Below, piece after piece: positions 53,462 to 62,152 of a DNA stretch of 64,000 nt; the first letter of the stretch is position 1, and each line of letters begins with the position of its first letter. A program made the translations under genes and the position numbers. Source of the stretch: Dyadobacter soli. GTDB lineage: Bacteria > Bacteroidota > Bacteroidia > Cytophagales > Spirosomataceae. The notes under the pieces are model-generated. The model was not told the origin of the DNA. It worked only from the letters and a program-made list of their open reading frames with translations, and did no database searches. The stretch is taken from contig NZ_FNAN01000009.1 of assembly GCF_900101885.1 (NCBI RefSeq), positions 62,001 to 126,000 of the forward strand, read 5' to 3'.

Positions 53462-54619
53462 TTAAAATACATTGAAACCCATTGCCAGCAGGATCAATAC
53501 CACGACCCAGCCGGCAACTTGAAGCAAAACAGAATGCTTGTAACTGCCCATTAGCCGCTGTTTCCGGCTTGCGACCAGCAATATGCCGAGGGCGACGGGG
53601 AGTACAAAGCCATTTAATGTCCCAACAAAGACGAGCACTTTCACCGGCCTGCCGACGAGCAGGAAGACGATGGTGGAAATGAGTATGAAAACAATGGTAA
53701 TGTAGGACTGGTAACGCTCGACCAACGGATGAAACGACCGCAAAAATGATATCGAAGTATAGGCCGCACCAACGACCGAGGTAATGGCGGCGGCCCAGAT
53801 CATAAGCCCGAAAAGTTGCTTCCCGAATGTACCAGCAGCATTTTCGAATACCGAAGCGGCTGGGTTTTCCGGATTAATGCTTGCACCGGCGAGGATAATG
53901 CCGAGCGTGGCGAGGAAGAGTAAATAGCGAATCAGTGCGGTGATGAGAATGCCGGTGGATGCGCCGCGGTTGACTTCCTTTAAGGCACTTTCCCCGCGCA
54001 CACCCGAGTCGAGCAGGCGGTGTGCGCCTGCGAAGGATATGTATCCACCCACGGTCCCGCCTACGAGGGTGAGGGTGGCGATGGCGTCGAATTTTTCGGG
54101 GAAAAAGGTGTGTTCTAGTGCATTTCCTAACGGCGGGTGGGAGGTGAATGCGACGTAGAGAATGAGAGCGATCATGACGAAACCGAGGACTTTGGCGAAG
54201 GTGTCCATCGCCTTACCGGCTTCTTTGAACAGGAAAATGCCGATGGCGATGGCGGCGCTGAGAATGGCGCCGGTTTGCACGCTCACGCCCGTCATGGCTT
54301 CGATGCCGAGGCCTGCTCCGGCGACGTTGCCGATGTTGAAGGCGAGCCCGCCGGCTACGATGAGGAATGCGAGGAGGTAGCCGAGGCCGGGGAAAAGGTC
54401 GTTGGCGAGATCCTGGGCGCGTTTTCCTGAGACGGTGATGATCTGCCAGATGTTGAACTGCACGGCGAGGTCGATCAGGATCGAGAGCAGGATGATAAAG
54501 CCGAAGCTCGTCGCCAGCTTTTCGGTGAAGACGGTCGTTTGCGTCAGAAAGCCGGGGCCTACCGCGGAGGTGGCCATCAGGAATGCGGCGCCTAGCAGGG
54601 CATTTTTGTTTTTTGACAT
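53462..54619 (-). CDS. NRAMP-fold transporter lacking the metal-binding motifs
   Basis: 385 aa from the ATG at 54619; the upstream frame only translates an inverted repeat. About 11 membrane helices in LeuT/NRAMP fold order. In true Mn/Fe transporters helix 1 carries DPGN and helix 6 carries MPH. Here they are GPGF (residues 21-24) and AGAH (197-200), so the Asp, Asn and Met metal ligands are missing. Metal transport is therefore unlikely. It lies 75 bp after the fused 5-oxoprolinase gene, as the NRAMP-like ycsG lies in the B. subtilis 5-oxoprolinase operon, so uptake of 5-oxoproline or a related lactam is a reasonable guess. Confidence 0.85.
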   Translation of the reverse strand: MSKNKNALLGAAFLMATSAVGPGFLTQTTVFTEKLATSFGFIILLSILIDLAVQFNIWQIITVSGKRAQDLANDLFPGLGYLLAFLIVAGGLAFNIGNVAGAGLGIEAMTGVSVQTGAILSAAIAIGIFLFKEAGKAMDTFAKVLGFVMIALILYVAFTSHPPLGNALEHTFFPEKFDAIATLTLVGGTVGGYISFAGAHRLLDSGVRGESALKEVNRGASTGILITALIRYLLFLATLGIILAGASINPENPAASVFENAAGTFGKQLFGLMIWAAAITSVVGAAYTSISFLRSFHPLVERYQSYITIVFILISTIVFLLVGRPVKVLVFVGTLNGFVLPVALGILLVASRKQRLMGSYKHSVLLQVAGWVVVLILLAMGFNVF

Positions 54620-54627
54620 TTTTTTGT

Positions 54628-54685
54628 TGCCACGAAGGCACGAATGTCCACGAAGACGTTTGTGCACCTTTGTGTCTTCGTGGCA
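54628..54685. repeat. Inverted repeat of the CCACGAAGGCACGAA type
   Basis: TGCCACGAAGGCACGAA at 54628-54644 is roughly complementary to TTTGTGTCTTCGTGGCA at 54669-54685, with a further internal copy TCCACGAAGACG at 54648-54659. This motif is a dispersed intergenic element in many bacterial genomes (from memory). It occupies the gap between the oxoprolinase and transporter genes. Confidence 0.72.
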
Positions 54686-54694
54686 TATAAAAGT

Positions 54695-57600
54695 TTAAAT
54701 ACCATATCCTCCACCACCAGGAGTTTCAATAGTCAAAACATCCCCCACAATCACTTTCAGACTACAAATACCCGGTAGCTCATTATTCAAACCATTCGAT
54801 AACAGCATATGCCGCCCGCAAAGCCCGTCACCACCGCCTGCTAATCCGTAAGGCGCGTACCGACGGTGCTGGCCGAGCAAGGTAACCTGCAATGGTGCCA
54901 GAAATTCCAGCTTCCGCACGATGCCATCGCCGCCGCGCCAACGCCCCGTGCCCCCGGAGCCGCCACGAATGCCGAATTCCAGCAGCCGCACAGGGTATTT
55001 CCGTTCCAGCTGCTCGGGATCGGTAATGCGGGTGTTGGTCATGTGCTGATGCACCGCAGAGCGGCCGTCAAAGCCATTCCCTGCGCCCACACCGCCGCCG
55101 ATCGTTTCGTAGTAGCCAAACTGGTCGTTGCCGAACAGGAAATTGTTCATCGTCCCCTGACTACAAGCTGCCAGTCCGAATGCCTTCAACAGGGTATCCA
55201 CCAGCCGCTGGCTCACTTCTGTATTCCCGCCCACTACCGCCGGACATTGCAGCGGATCATCCGAAAATACCGGATGCAGGAAGCTATTTTCGGGTAATTT
55301 GATCTCTACATCACGCATCAAGCCATCATTCAGTGGAATTTCTTTGTCTACCAAAAGTCTCAGAACGTAGAGAATGGCACTATACAAAATCGAAATATTG
55401 GCATTCAGATTATTCGGATGAACGCCCGATGTGCCAGTGAACTCGAAGGTTTGCTTATGATCGGATATGCTGATTTTTACATTTATCCGATGATTGTCGT
55501 CCAGCAATTCCGATGCTTCAAAAACCTGCCCTTGCAACGGCTGTAACGCATTCCGGAGCTGAGAAATGGCAGTTTGTTTCAGCATACCCATGTACTTGCG
55601 CACGGTTTCCAATCCATGATTTTCAACCAGTTTCAACAACTGCGCGCTGCCTTTTTTCAATGCGGATAATGCCGCGATAATGTCTGCCTCGTTGGAAATG
55701 AACGAACGGGTAGGGTAGGGCCCGCCTGTGAACAACTCGCGCAATGCGTCCCATTGAAATTCGCCCGCTTTCACCAGGTATTGCGGCACGATCACCACGC
55801 CTTCTTCGGCCAGACAAGTCGCGTCCGGCGGCATCGAGCCCGGCGTTTTTCCGCCCACTTCGGCATGGTGGGCGCGGTTGATCACGTAGCCGACACAAAT
55901 GTGATCCTCCGTAAAAACGCCGGAAATCAGCGTTATATCCGGCAAATGCGAGCCGCCGTAGCGCGGGTGGTTGGTAATCACCACATCGCCCGGACCGATC
56001 GCGATGGCCTCGCGCACGAGGCGCCCGCATATGCCCATGCTGCCCAGGTGCACGGGAATGTGTTGCGCGTTCACGAGGAGTTCGCCGTCGGCATCGAGCA
56101 ATGCGCAGGAGAAATCGAGGCGCTCTTTGACATTCACGGAAAAGGCGGTACGCTGCAACTGGACGCCCATTTCATCGGCAATGGCTTTGAAACGGTTGGT
56201 GAAAAGTTGCAGGGCCACTTCCTCGCTTTGCTGCGTATTATTGGTTTGGGCGGATTCGGTGCGCCATGCGACCGCGTCCTGGTCGCGCTGGATAACCAGT
56301 TTCCAGCCTTTTGGTAAATAAGTAGTTGAAGTATTGTTAAGCAGAATGGACGGGCCTTCCAGCTGATCGCCCGGTTGGAGGTTGTCCCATTCGAATACCA
56401 CTGTTTCGGAATGGTTTAATGGCATTACCTTTCGGCCACTTTCGATGATCGATAGGGGCTCATCGCGCCTGCCTTGTTCCTGCATTTTAAGCTTGATACT
56501 CTCGACTTCCACCTTTGCATTGGCCGGGAAATAACCGAATTGACCGCGATAGGTTTCTTCAAATGCGTTGAGCGTTTTTTCACCCTGGTAAGGTACTTCA
56601 ATTGTATTCTCCTGACCTGCAAATCGTAGGTAAACATGACAGAAAACGGGTTCAAAAGCGTGAATGCCCTGCCCACGTAAAATTTCAGCCGCCTGATCAG
56701 CCAGAATGTCCTGCCATTCACCGAGCCTGTCCGCTGCGTCGGCCCAAAAAAGTAAAAGCTGTTTGGAAACGATGGTACTGATCAGGGCCTCACCAATGCC
56801 CGCCGCGCTGAAAAGCCCGCCGTCGTAGGGCAGGAGTACCGTGTCCATATCGAGCAGTTCCGCGAGCTGGCAAGCATGCAAGCCGCCTGCGCCGCCGAAC
56901 GTTACGAGCGCGAATGCATTGGGGTTAATGCCTTTTTCGACCGAAATCTTACGGATCGCGTCGGCCATTTTCTCGTTGGCGATGCTTTCCAGACCGGTCA
57001 GGATTTCGTGGTGGCTCAGCAGGTTGCCTGTTTTCGTTTCAATGGTGTTTCGCAGTTCTTCCAGCCTTACGATGGCCGCTTCAGGGCTGATGGGAATGCT
57101 GAATTTCGAAGTTTCGAGCTTGCCCAGCAGCAGATTCACATCGGTAACCGTCAAAGGCCCGCCCGCACCGTAGCAAGCCGGGCCTGGCGACGCTCCGGCA
57201 CTATCAGGCCCCGCCTGCAAGGAAAAGCCATCAAACCAGCAAACCGACCCACCGCCCGCCGCCACGGTTTCAATGGCCAGGGTAGGGTTATGGAATTCGA
57301 TCCCGTCGATTTCGGTGATGTATTTCAGTTCCGGCTGGCCGTCTATCAGCGCGGTATCGGTGCTGGTACCGCCCATATCGAAGGTAATGGCTTTGAGAAA
57401 ACCCAGCTTTCGGGCAAAATTGGTGGCAGCGACCATCCCGCCCGCCGGGCCGCTGAGCAGGCTGTCTTTGGCACGGAAACCGCTTACTTCCGACAGACTG
57501 CCGGTGCTGGTCATGACTTGCAGGGTACTGCGGTTCGAGGCATGGGCGCTCTGGCCGCTATTATTTGGGATGTCGCCAGGCAGTGTCGAACTGTCGCGTG

Positions 57601-58564
57601 CGGCATTAGTTATTCCTGCATGGCCCAATGCGGAACTTCCCAGCCCGGTGTTGCTTAATGCTGCACGGATATTTGTTAGGTATTGATCCAGAATCGGATC
57701 GAGGTAGGCATTCACGACCGCCGTTTGCGTTCTGCGCAGGTAATGCGAAAACGGAAACAGGTCCGACGATACCGAAATGTATTCAGCCCCATTCTCCCGG
57801 AACAATGCCGCGACTTGCTGCTCATGTTCAGGATTTTGGTAAGAGTGCAGCAAGGAAACCGCAACTGACCTGTAATTGGCAGGCTTTGTAATTGTTTCAA
57901 AATCAGGCAAATCCAGTGAGTGGATCACGGTTCCGCTGGCATCCAGCCGCTCTTCAACTTCCAAAACATGGCTGTAAAGCAGTTTCGGCTCCGGAATATT
58001 CAGTTGGAAAAGAGACGGCCGTTGCTGGTTGCCGATGTAAAGCAGGTCTTTAAATCCTTTCGTAACGACCAGCAACGTCTTCGCGCCCTTTCTTTCGAGC
58101 AATGCATTGGTACCTTTCGTCGTACCGAGCCGCATTGCAATCGGTGGGAGCGGTTGATCGAGCGGTGTTTGTGTGAGTAAGCGTGCCGCGAGAATGGGCG
58201 CTTCTTCACCGGTGGTTATTTCAAAATCGACAGGGGCCGTGAATGCCAGATCGTCGGTTAATGTAATGCTATGTGTTTGCCGGTCAATGTGTTTGATGCG
58301 GCTTTGCGCATCGTTGCCATGCAGTTTGAATGTATAGTCTTTGAAAAGTACGCCGTCGTAGGGCCAGGATGCTTCGAAATGGTAAGTATAAGCCGCGAGT
58401 TTCGCGGTAATGCGTCCCCGGAGGCAGCTGGAACTGAGTACTTTGATGCGGCTTTTGTTCCCGGCAGGGTCGATTGCAAGGCAGTCGGTAAATGTCCCGC
58501 CGGTATCGATCCAGATTTGCCAGGTGTTTGCAGGAGTGGTTTTCAAAATAATGGATTTGAGCAA
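54695..58564 (-). CDS. ATP-dependent 5-oxoprolinase / hydantoinase A-B fusion
   Basis: 1289 aa, the length of the eukaryote-type fused 5-oxoprolinase. The HyuA half (about residues 1-740) has [12 protein letters not shown] at the N-terminus and [14 protein letters not shown] (about 394-407), the actin-like ATP-binding motifs, plus [12 protein letters not shown]. The HyuB half starts near residue 765 with [20 protein letters not shown] and includes [32 protein letters not shown] and [15 protein letters not shown]. It opens 5-oxo-L-proline to glutamate with ATP in the cytosol; hydantoin derivatives are an alternative substrate. Residues 304-346 form a low-complexity Ser/Asn/Ala-rich insertion in the A half. 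Next gene downstream is the NRAMP-fold transporter. Confidence 0.9.
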   Translation of the reverse strand: MLKSIILKTTPANTWQIWIDTGGTFTDCLAIDPAGNKSRIKVLSSSCLRGRITAKLAAYTYHFEASWPYDGVLFKDYTFKLHGNDAQSRIKHIDRQTHSITLTDDLAFTAPVDFEITTGEEAPILAARLLTQTPLDQPLPPIAMRLGTTKGTNALLERKGAKTLLVVTKGFKDLLYIGNQQRPSLFQLNIPEPKLLYSHVLEVEERLDASGTVIHSLDLPDFETITKPANYRSVAVSLLHSYQNPEHEQQVAALFRENGAEYISVSSDLFPFSHYLRRTQTAVVNAYLDPILDQYLTNIRAALSNTGLGSSALGHAGITNAARDSSTLPGDIPNNSGQSAHASNRSTLQVMTSTGSLSEVSGFRAKDSLLSGPAGGMVAATNFARKLGFLKAITFDMGGTSTDTALIDGQPELKYITEIDGIEFHNPTLAIETVAAGGGSVCWFDGFSLQAGPDSAGASPGPACYGAGGPLTVTDVNLLLGKLETSKFSIPISPEAAIVRLEELRNTIETKTGNLLSHHEILTGLESIANEKMADAIRKISVEKGINPNAFALVTFGGAGGLHACQLAELLDMDTVLLPYDGGLFSAAGIGEALISTIVSKQLLLFWADAADRLGEWQDILADQAAEILRGQGIHAFEPVFCHVYLRFAGQENTIEVPYQGEKTLNAFEETYRGQFGYFPANAKVEVESIKLKMQEQGRRDEPLSIIESGRKVMPLNHSETVVFEWDNLQPGDQLEGPSILLNNTSTTYLPKGWKLVIQRDQDAVAWRTESAQTNNTQQSEEVALQLFTNRFKAIADEMGVQLQRTAFSVNVKERLDFSCALLDADGELLVNAQHIPVHLGSMGICGRLVREAIAIGPGDVVITNHPRYGGSHLPDITLISGVFTEDHICVGYVINRAHHAEVGGKTPGSMPPDATCLAEEGVVIVPQYLVKAGEFQWDALRELFTGGPYPTRSFISNEADIIAALSALKKGSAQLLKLVENHGLETVRKYMGMLKQTAISQLRNALQPLQGQVFEASELLDDNHRINVKISISDHKQTFEFTGTSGVHPNNLNANISILYSAILYVLRLLVDKEIPLNDGLMRDVEIKLPENSFLHPVFSDDPLQCPAVVGGNTEVSQRLVDTLLKAFGLAACSQGTMNNFLFGNDQFGYYETIGGGVGAGNGFDGRSAVHQHMTNTRITDPEQLERKYPVRLLEFGIRGGSGGTGRWRGGDGIVRKLEFLAPLQVTLLGQHRRYAPYGLAGGGDGLCGRHMLLSNGLNNELPGICSLKVIVGDVLTIETPGGGGYGI

Positions 58565-58642
58565 AAATTCAGTGATTCCGAAGGTAGGCGCTATTTACCT
58601 GTTTTAAAAGTGGAGGCATTAGAGGATTGAACAAATTCTATG

Positions 58643-58650
58643 TATGTTTG
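58643..58650 (+). promoter_or_regulatory. Possible -7 element of the HEPN/MNT pair
   Basis: TATGTTTG fits TAnnTTTG, 17 bp before the HEPN ATG. A -33 TTG is not found at the usual spacing, so support is modest. Confidence 0.3.
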
Positions 58651-58667
58651 AATAAACAGAAAGCACT

Positions 58668-59069
58668 ATGGGAGAGAGCTTTGATGAGAACAAAACCTAT
58701 CAACATTGGATTGAAACTTCTGACAGAGATTTTGAGACGATGGAACATCTCTACAAATCGGCCGACTATCACTGGTCGTTGTTTATTGGACATATAGTTT
58801 TGGAAAAATTGTTGAAGGCGTGTGTTGTAAAAAGTACATTAGCACATGCACCGTTCACGCATGATTTGGTGAGATTGGCCAAGTCCACGGATCTGGAGTT
58901 TTCGGACGAGCAATTGGACTGGATGGATACGATTACTACTTTCAATATAAATACCAGATATGACAGTTACAGACAATCTTTCTATCTGAAATGTACTCCT
59001 GACTTTACAAGCAACTGGATCACAAAAATCAAACAGCTACGGTCATGGATAAAAGAGAAGCAATCTTGA
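58668..59069 (+). CDS. HEPN domain protein of a HEPN/MNT pair
   Basis: 133 aa helical protein. The pattern ETSDRDFETMEHLYKSADYH, GHIVLEKLLKACVV and APFTHDLVRLAK matches the HEPN family (PF05168 type). The classical RNase motif RxxxxH of toxic HEPNs is not evident; the usual region reads NTRYDSYRQSFY without His, so RNase activity is uncertain. It overlaps the MNT gene by 25 bp. Such pairs are toxin-antitoxin-like modules (HEPN with a nucleotidyltransferase that modifies it). Start taken at the first ATG, preceded by a TATGTTTG. Confidence 0.88.
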   Translation: MGESFDENKTYQHWIETSDRDFETMEHLYKSADYHWSLFIGHIVLEKLLKACVVKSTLAHAPFTHDLVRLAKSTDLEFSDEQLDWMDTITTFNINTRYDSYRQSFYLKCTPDFTSNWITKIKQLRSWIKEKQS

Positions 59070-59350
59070 TAGCGAGCCAGTACGTGGCACTGGTCAAAAA
59101 AATATATCCCATTTCCAAAGCATATTTGTTCGGCTCATTTGCAAAGGGGACAAATGATTCGGACAGTGATATTGATATCGCTTTGATCCTGGACGAGGCC
59201 GATGACATCATGGATGCACAAGTTGGATTAATGAAGCTACGCAGGTCAATTGATCTAAGAATTGAACCTCATCCGTTTGTATTCATGGATTTCGACAAAG
59301 CAAATCCAACTGCGTTCGAAATTATGCAGAATGGGATAGAATTGAAATAA
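59045..59350 (+). CDS. Minimal nucleotidyltransferase (MNT) partner of HEPN
   Basis: 101 aa. The pol-beta-type nucleotidyltransferase motif is LFGSFAKGTNDSDSDIDIAL, with the GS pair at residues 30-31 and catalytic Asp at 42 and 44; a third acidic residue may lie in SIDLRIEPHPF. It is expected to transfer a nucleotide to its HEPN partner or RNA. In characterised pairs, AMP is added to a HEPN tyrosine and neutralises it. The overlap with the HEPN gene implies coupled translation. It ends 6 bp from the convergent AraC gene. Confidence 0.9.
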   Translation: MDKREAILIASQYVALVKKIYPISKAYLFGSFAKGTNDSDSDIDIALILDEADDIMDAQVGLMKLRRSIDLRIEPHPFVFMDFDKANPTAFEIMQNGIELK

Positions 59351-59356
59351 TGATCC

Positions 59357-60229
59357 TTAAATATCCCGAAACCCCTTCTGATATTCCCCTGGCGACATGC
59401 CGGTTGTCTTTTTAAACACCCGGTTAAAGTTCGTCACGTGGTCGAATCCCGTCTGGTAGCAGATATCTGAAAAGCTGTCAAACTTGCCCGAAAGGATGAT
59501 TTTACACGCTTCATTGATGCGCACCTCGTTGAGGAAGCTCACGAATGTCTTGTCCGTATGCTTTTTGAAATACCGGCAGAATGCCTGGGGAGTAAGGTTG
59601 GCGATTTCGGAGATTTCGGCGAGGGAAATGTGGCGTTTGTAGTTCGTGACGAGGTATTGGAAAATTCGGTCCATGCGGATACCCTCGACTTCCGAAATGA
59701 CCTGCTCGCTGTTGCTGGTCGCGAGCGGTTTCAGTTCGCGGGTGGTGGAGAACTGGTAAAGGAGTTTGATAAAAGCCGCAACCCGCTGACTTTCTTTGTG
59801 ATGGATGATTTCCGAAATGATTTTCTGCACCGCCTCCCGCGCTTCTTCCGGAATTTGAAAGCCGTTGTGTACGCCGTGGACGAATTTCCGGATATTCGCC
59901 ATTTCCGGCAGACTCAGTATGTTTTGGGATAAATAATTAGGATCGAAAAAAATGGAGACCGAGTGGATTTGCCGTGGCTCCTCGGGGTTGAAGTATGATT
60001 CGTCGTTTTTGAAAATGTGTGACTGGTTGGCCCCGATAATGTAAATGTCGCCCGATTCGAACCGCTGCATATAATTTCCCGCCACCAGGATGCCCGAGCC
60101 TTCCACCACCCATTCGATCTGCACTTCGCGGTGACGGTGCAAATGCGGGTAGTAATGCGGCAGCTTCTCCTCCTGGACAACAATTGTACTTTCGCGGGAA
60201 ACAGGTATGGTGAATTGTACGACTTTCAT
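59357..60229 (-). CDS. AraC-family transcriptional regulator with cupin sensor
   Basis: 290 aa. The N-terminal cupin-type sensor has HLHRHREVQIEWVVEGSGIL and GDIYIIGANQSHIF. The C-terminal double HTH has ISLAEISEIANLTPQAFCRY and FSDICYQTGFDHVTNFNRVF, ending KKTTGMSPGEYQKGFRD. This group often controls neighbouring sugar-utilisation genes. It lies on the same strand downstream of the GH43 locus, about 245 bp away, so it may regulate that locus. Its activity would depend on a small-molecule ligand, identity unknown. Confidence 0.93.
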   Translation of the reverse strand: MKVVQFTIPVSRESTIVVQEEKLPHYYPHLHRHREVQIEWVVEGSGILVAGNYMQRFESGDIYIIGANQSHIFKNDESYFNPEEPRQIHSVSIFFDPNYLSQNILSLPEMANIRKFVHGVHNGFQIPEEAREAVQKIISEIIHHKESQRVAAFIKLLYQFSTTRELKPLATSNSEQVISEVEGIRMDRIFQYLVTNYKRHISLAEISEIANLTPQAFCRYFKKHTDKTFVSFLNEVRINEACKIILSGKFDSFSDICYQTGFDHVTNFNRVFKKTTGMSPGEYQKGFRDI

Positions 60230-60341
60230 GATACTAAATATACGCAGGAGCCACGGTTAATGCCTCATGCGGATTTGAATTTTAGAGGTTGATTTGCATT
60301 TTTTCGGTTGTGGTGTCTGCATTGAGGTCGTTCGATTGGTT

Positions 60342-60473
60342 GTTGCATGCCTGACGGCATTGTCAGAATCAGTGCCGCAGTTCGTGTTTCGGGCGACCAG
60401 TCGCGTGGCGACGCAACATTGGTAGAAATCAACCGCCATCGACAGTTATCCCAAATTCCGTCAGGGATGTAAC
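60342..60473. repeat. Repeat element ending at the GH43 stop codon
   Basis: GTTGCATGCCTGACGGCATT (60342-60361) and AATTCCGTCAGGGATGTAAC (60454-60473) are inverted copies matching at 17 of 20 positions, with the last base 1 bp before the GH43 stop triplet. Between them is CGCGTGGCGACGCAACATTG and related sequence. It looks like a degraded copy of a family of dispersed repeats known in Cytophagales (recalled, not checked). Confidence 0.6.
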
Positions 60474-60474
60474 G

Positions 60475-61458
60475 TCAATGCATACGCAACACAGGCCAGG
60501 CATCCTGCCAATCCAACTGCTCCACACGCAACTTCGAACGACCCTTATCCTTCGCGTCATACCCATGAAATATCAAATAATCCACTCCGTCAAACGTGCA
60601 AACCGCATTATGCCCCACACCGTGCCAATCCGCATTGCCTTCGAGCAGCAATGTGCCACCGCCTTGCGTCATCGGCTTGCCGTCGCGGTCGAGATAGGGG
60701 CCGGTGAGTGATTGTGAGCGGCCTACACGCATTTTGTAAGTGCTTTTTTCGCCGCGGCAGCAGTAATCGTAGGAGGCAAAGAGGTAGTAGTAATCTGCTT
60801 TTTTGAAAATAAATGGCGCCTCTATGGCTCCGTTACCAGCTGTGGAATCGCTCCCAGGCTTTGTGCGCGGAACGCTGGCGAGGGTAAGCCACGTTTGCGG
60901 CTTGGCAATGCTGCGGGCGTCGGCGTCGAGTTTGACGAGCTTGATACCATTCCAAAAGGAGCCGAATGCGAGCCAGGGTTGCTTTTGGTCGTCGATAACC
61001 AGGTTAGGGTCGATCGCATTCCATTCATCGCGGCCGGGTACGGATTCGACTACTTGTCCGTGGTCGGTCCAATGGAAGTCGGGGTTGGCGGGATTGAGCG
61101 TTTTGTTGGTGGCCAGGCCAATGCAGGAGCGGTTCTTGCCGAATGTGGAAATGGAGTAGTAGAGGTGATAAAGACCATTGTAAAACGAAATATCCGGTGC
61201 CCAAATGTGTCCCTTGAAACCCGGAACAGCCTTCACTGCCCACTCTGGCGGTGTGCCGAAAACGGCTTTCTCCTTTTTCCAATGCTGCATATCCTTCGAC
61301 GACCACACGCTGATGCCCCGGCCCGTGGCGAAAGCATAGTACGTCCCGTCCTGCCGGATCATCACCGGATCATGGACAGGAATGTTCGTTTGCAGCGAAT
61401 CCTGGGCGCGACCGATTTGCGCGCCCAGGATGAACAATAAGAAAATGAATCGCTTCAT
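60475..61458 (-). CDS. GH43 family glycosidase, arabinanase type
   Basis: 327 aa, signal peptide MKRFIFLLFILGAQIGRAQ. The five-bladed propeller has the GH43 catalytic set: Asp in NIPVHDPVMI, Asp in NAIDPNLVID, and Glu in GNGAIEAPFIF. GHIWAPDISFYNGLYHLYYS is the substrate-site strand. The pattern fits endo-1,5-alpha-L-arabinanase-like (GH43_5) members. Likely periplasmic, releasing arabinose units. The ATG overlaps the stop of the DUF3823 gene by one base, so the three-gene order SusD > DUF3823 > GH43 is a translational unit. Confidence 0.9.
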   Translation of the reverse strand: MKRFIFLLFILGAQIGRAQDSLQTNIPVHDPVMIRQDGTYYAFATGRGISVWSSKDMQHWKKEKAVFGTPPEWAVKAVPGFKGHIWAPDISFYNGLYHLYYSISTFGKNRSCIGLATNKTLNPANPDFHWTDHGQVVESVPGRDEWNAIDPNLVIDDQKQPWLAFGSFWNGIKLVKLDADARSIAKPQTWLTLASVPRTKPGSDSTAGNGAIEAPFIFKKADYYYLFASYDYCCRGEKSTYKMRVGRSQSLTGPYLDRDGKPMTQGGGTLLLEGNADWHGVGHNAVCTFDGVDYLIFHGYDAKDKGRSKLRVEQLDWQDAWPVLRMH

Positions 61459-62147
61459 TATTTGAGCATTATCTTCTGCGGAGTACCGAAAAGCATTTCG
61501 CCCACACCCGAAGTCTTCACACCTACACGCGCATAAATGTACTCGCGTGAGGCGTGCGCTGCGGGAATGTTGACGGTCAGCGTTACCGGTTTCGACAGGT
61601 CGGTGAGGTTGGCGGCCACTTCCTGCGCATTGGCTACATTGTTGTTCGGGTCCACAATGGTGGTTGTGCCAATGTACAGGTTTACGCGCTCGATCGTGCG
61701 GCCCGTAGCGATCTGCTGCACATTGAAAGTAGCCGAAACTTTGCCTTCTCCTTTGGCATACACATCATTTTTAAGCACAAAATAAGGATTCACCGGCACA
61801 TCGATCTCCTTCGACCCGCGCAGTTCCACATCGATGGAATCGGTATTGTCGGTCCATGGGCCATTGCCGCGTAGCCGCACGAGCTTGTAATTGCCGTCAA
61901 AAAGGGAGGCGGAAAATGTGCCGTCCTGGTTGATATGCACGGCGATTTTGGTAAAAAGCTGGTACCCGCGCTGCCACAGTTCGAGCTGCACGCCGTTGGA
62001 ACGCACGCCTACCGGTTGCCCGTCGAATACCACGCGGCCTTTCAGCACCGATTTCGGCTCGGTGCGGTTATCTTTTTCGCATCCCGAAAGGCCGACCACT
62101 AATGCCAGCAGCAATGCGGGAATGCATTGGATGATTTTGGATTTCAT
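61458..62147 (-). CDS. DUF3823 domain lipoprotein of a SusCD locus
   Basis: 229 aa. The signal peptide ends GLSGC, with the lipidated Cys at residue 23. DUF3823 starts at LKGRVVFDGQPVGVRSNGVQ and has a second beta domain with ATFNVQQIATGRTIERVNLY. This family occurs next to SusCD pairs and probably helps bind the polysaccharide at the cell surface. It starts 5 bp after the SusD gene and ends by one-base overlap with GH43, so they form one operon. Confidence 0.9.
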   Translation of the reverse strand: MKSKIIQCIPALLLALVVGLSGCEKDNRTEPKSVLKGRVVFDGQPVGVRSNGVQLELWQRGYQLFTKIAVHINQDGTFSASLFDGNYKLVRLRGNGPWTDNTDSIDVELRGSKEIDVPVNPYFVLKNDVYAKGEGKVSATFNVQQIATGRTIERVNLYIGTTTIVDPNNNVANAQEVAANLTDLSKPVTLTVNIPAAHASREYIYARVGVKTSGVGEMLFGTPQKIMLK

Positions 62148-62152
62148 TGCGA

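Noticed and set aside
53462..54619. MntH-type manganese transporter
   Set aside because: The DPGN and MPH metal-binding motifs are replaced by GPGF and AGAH.
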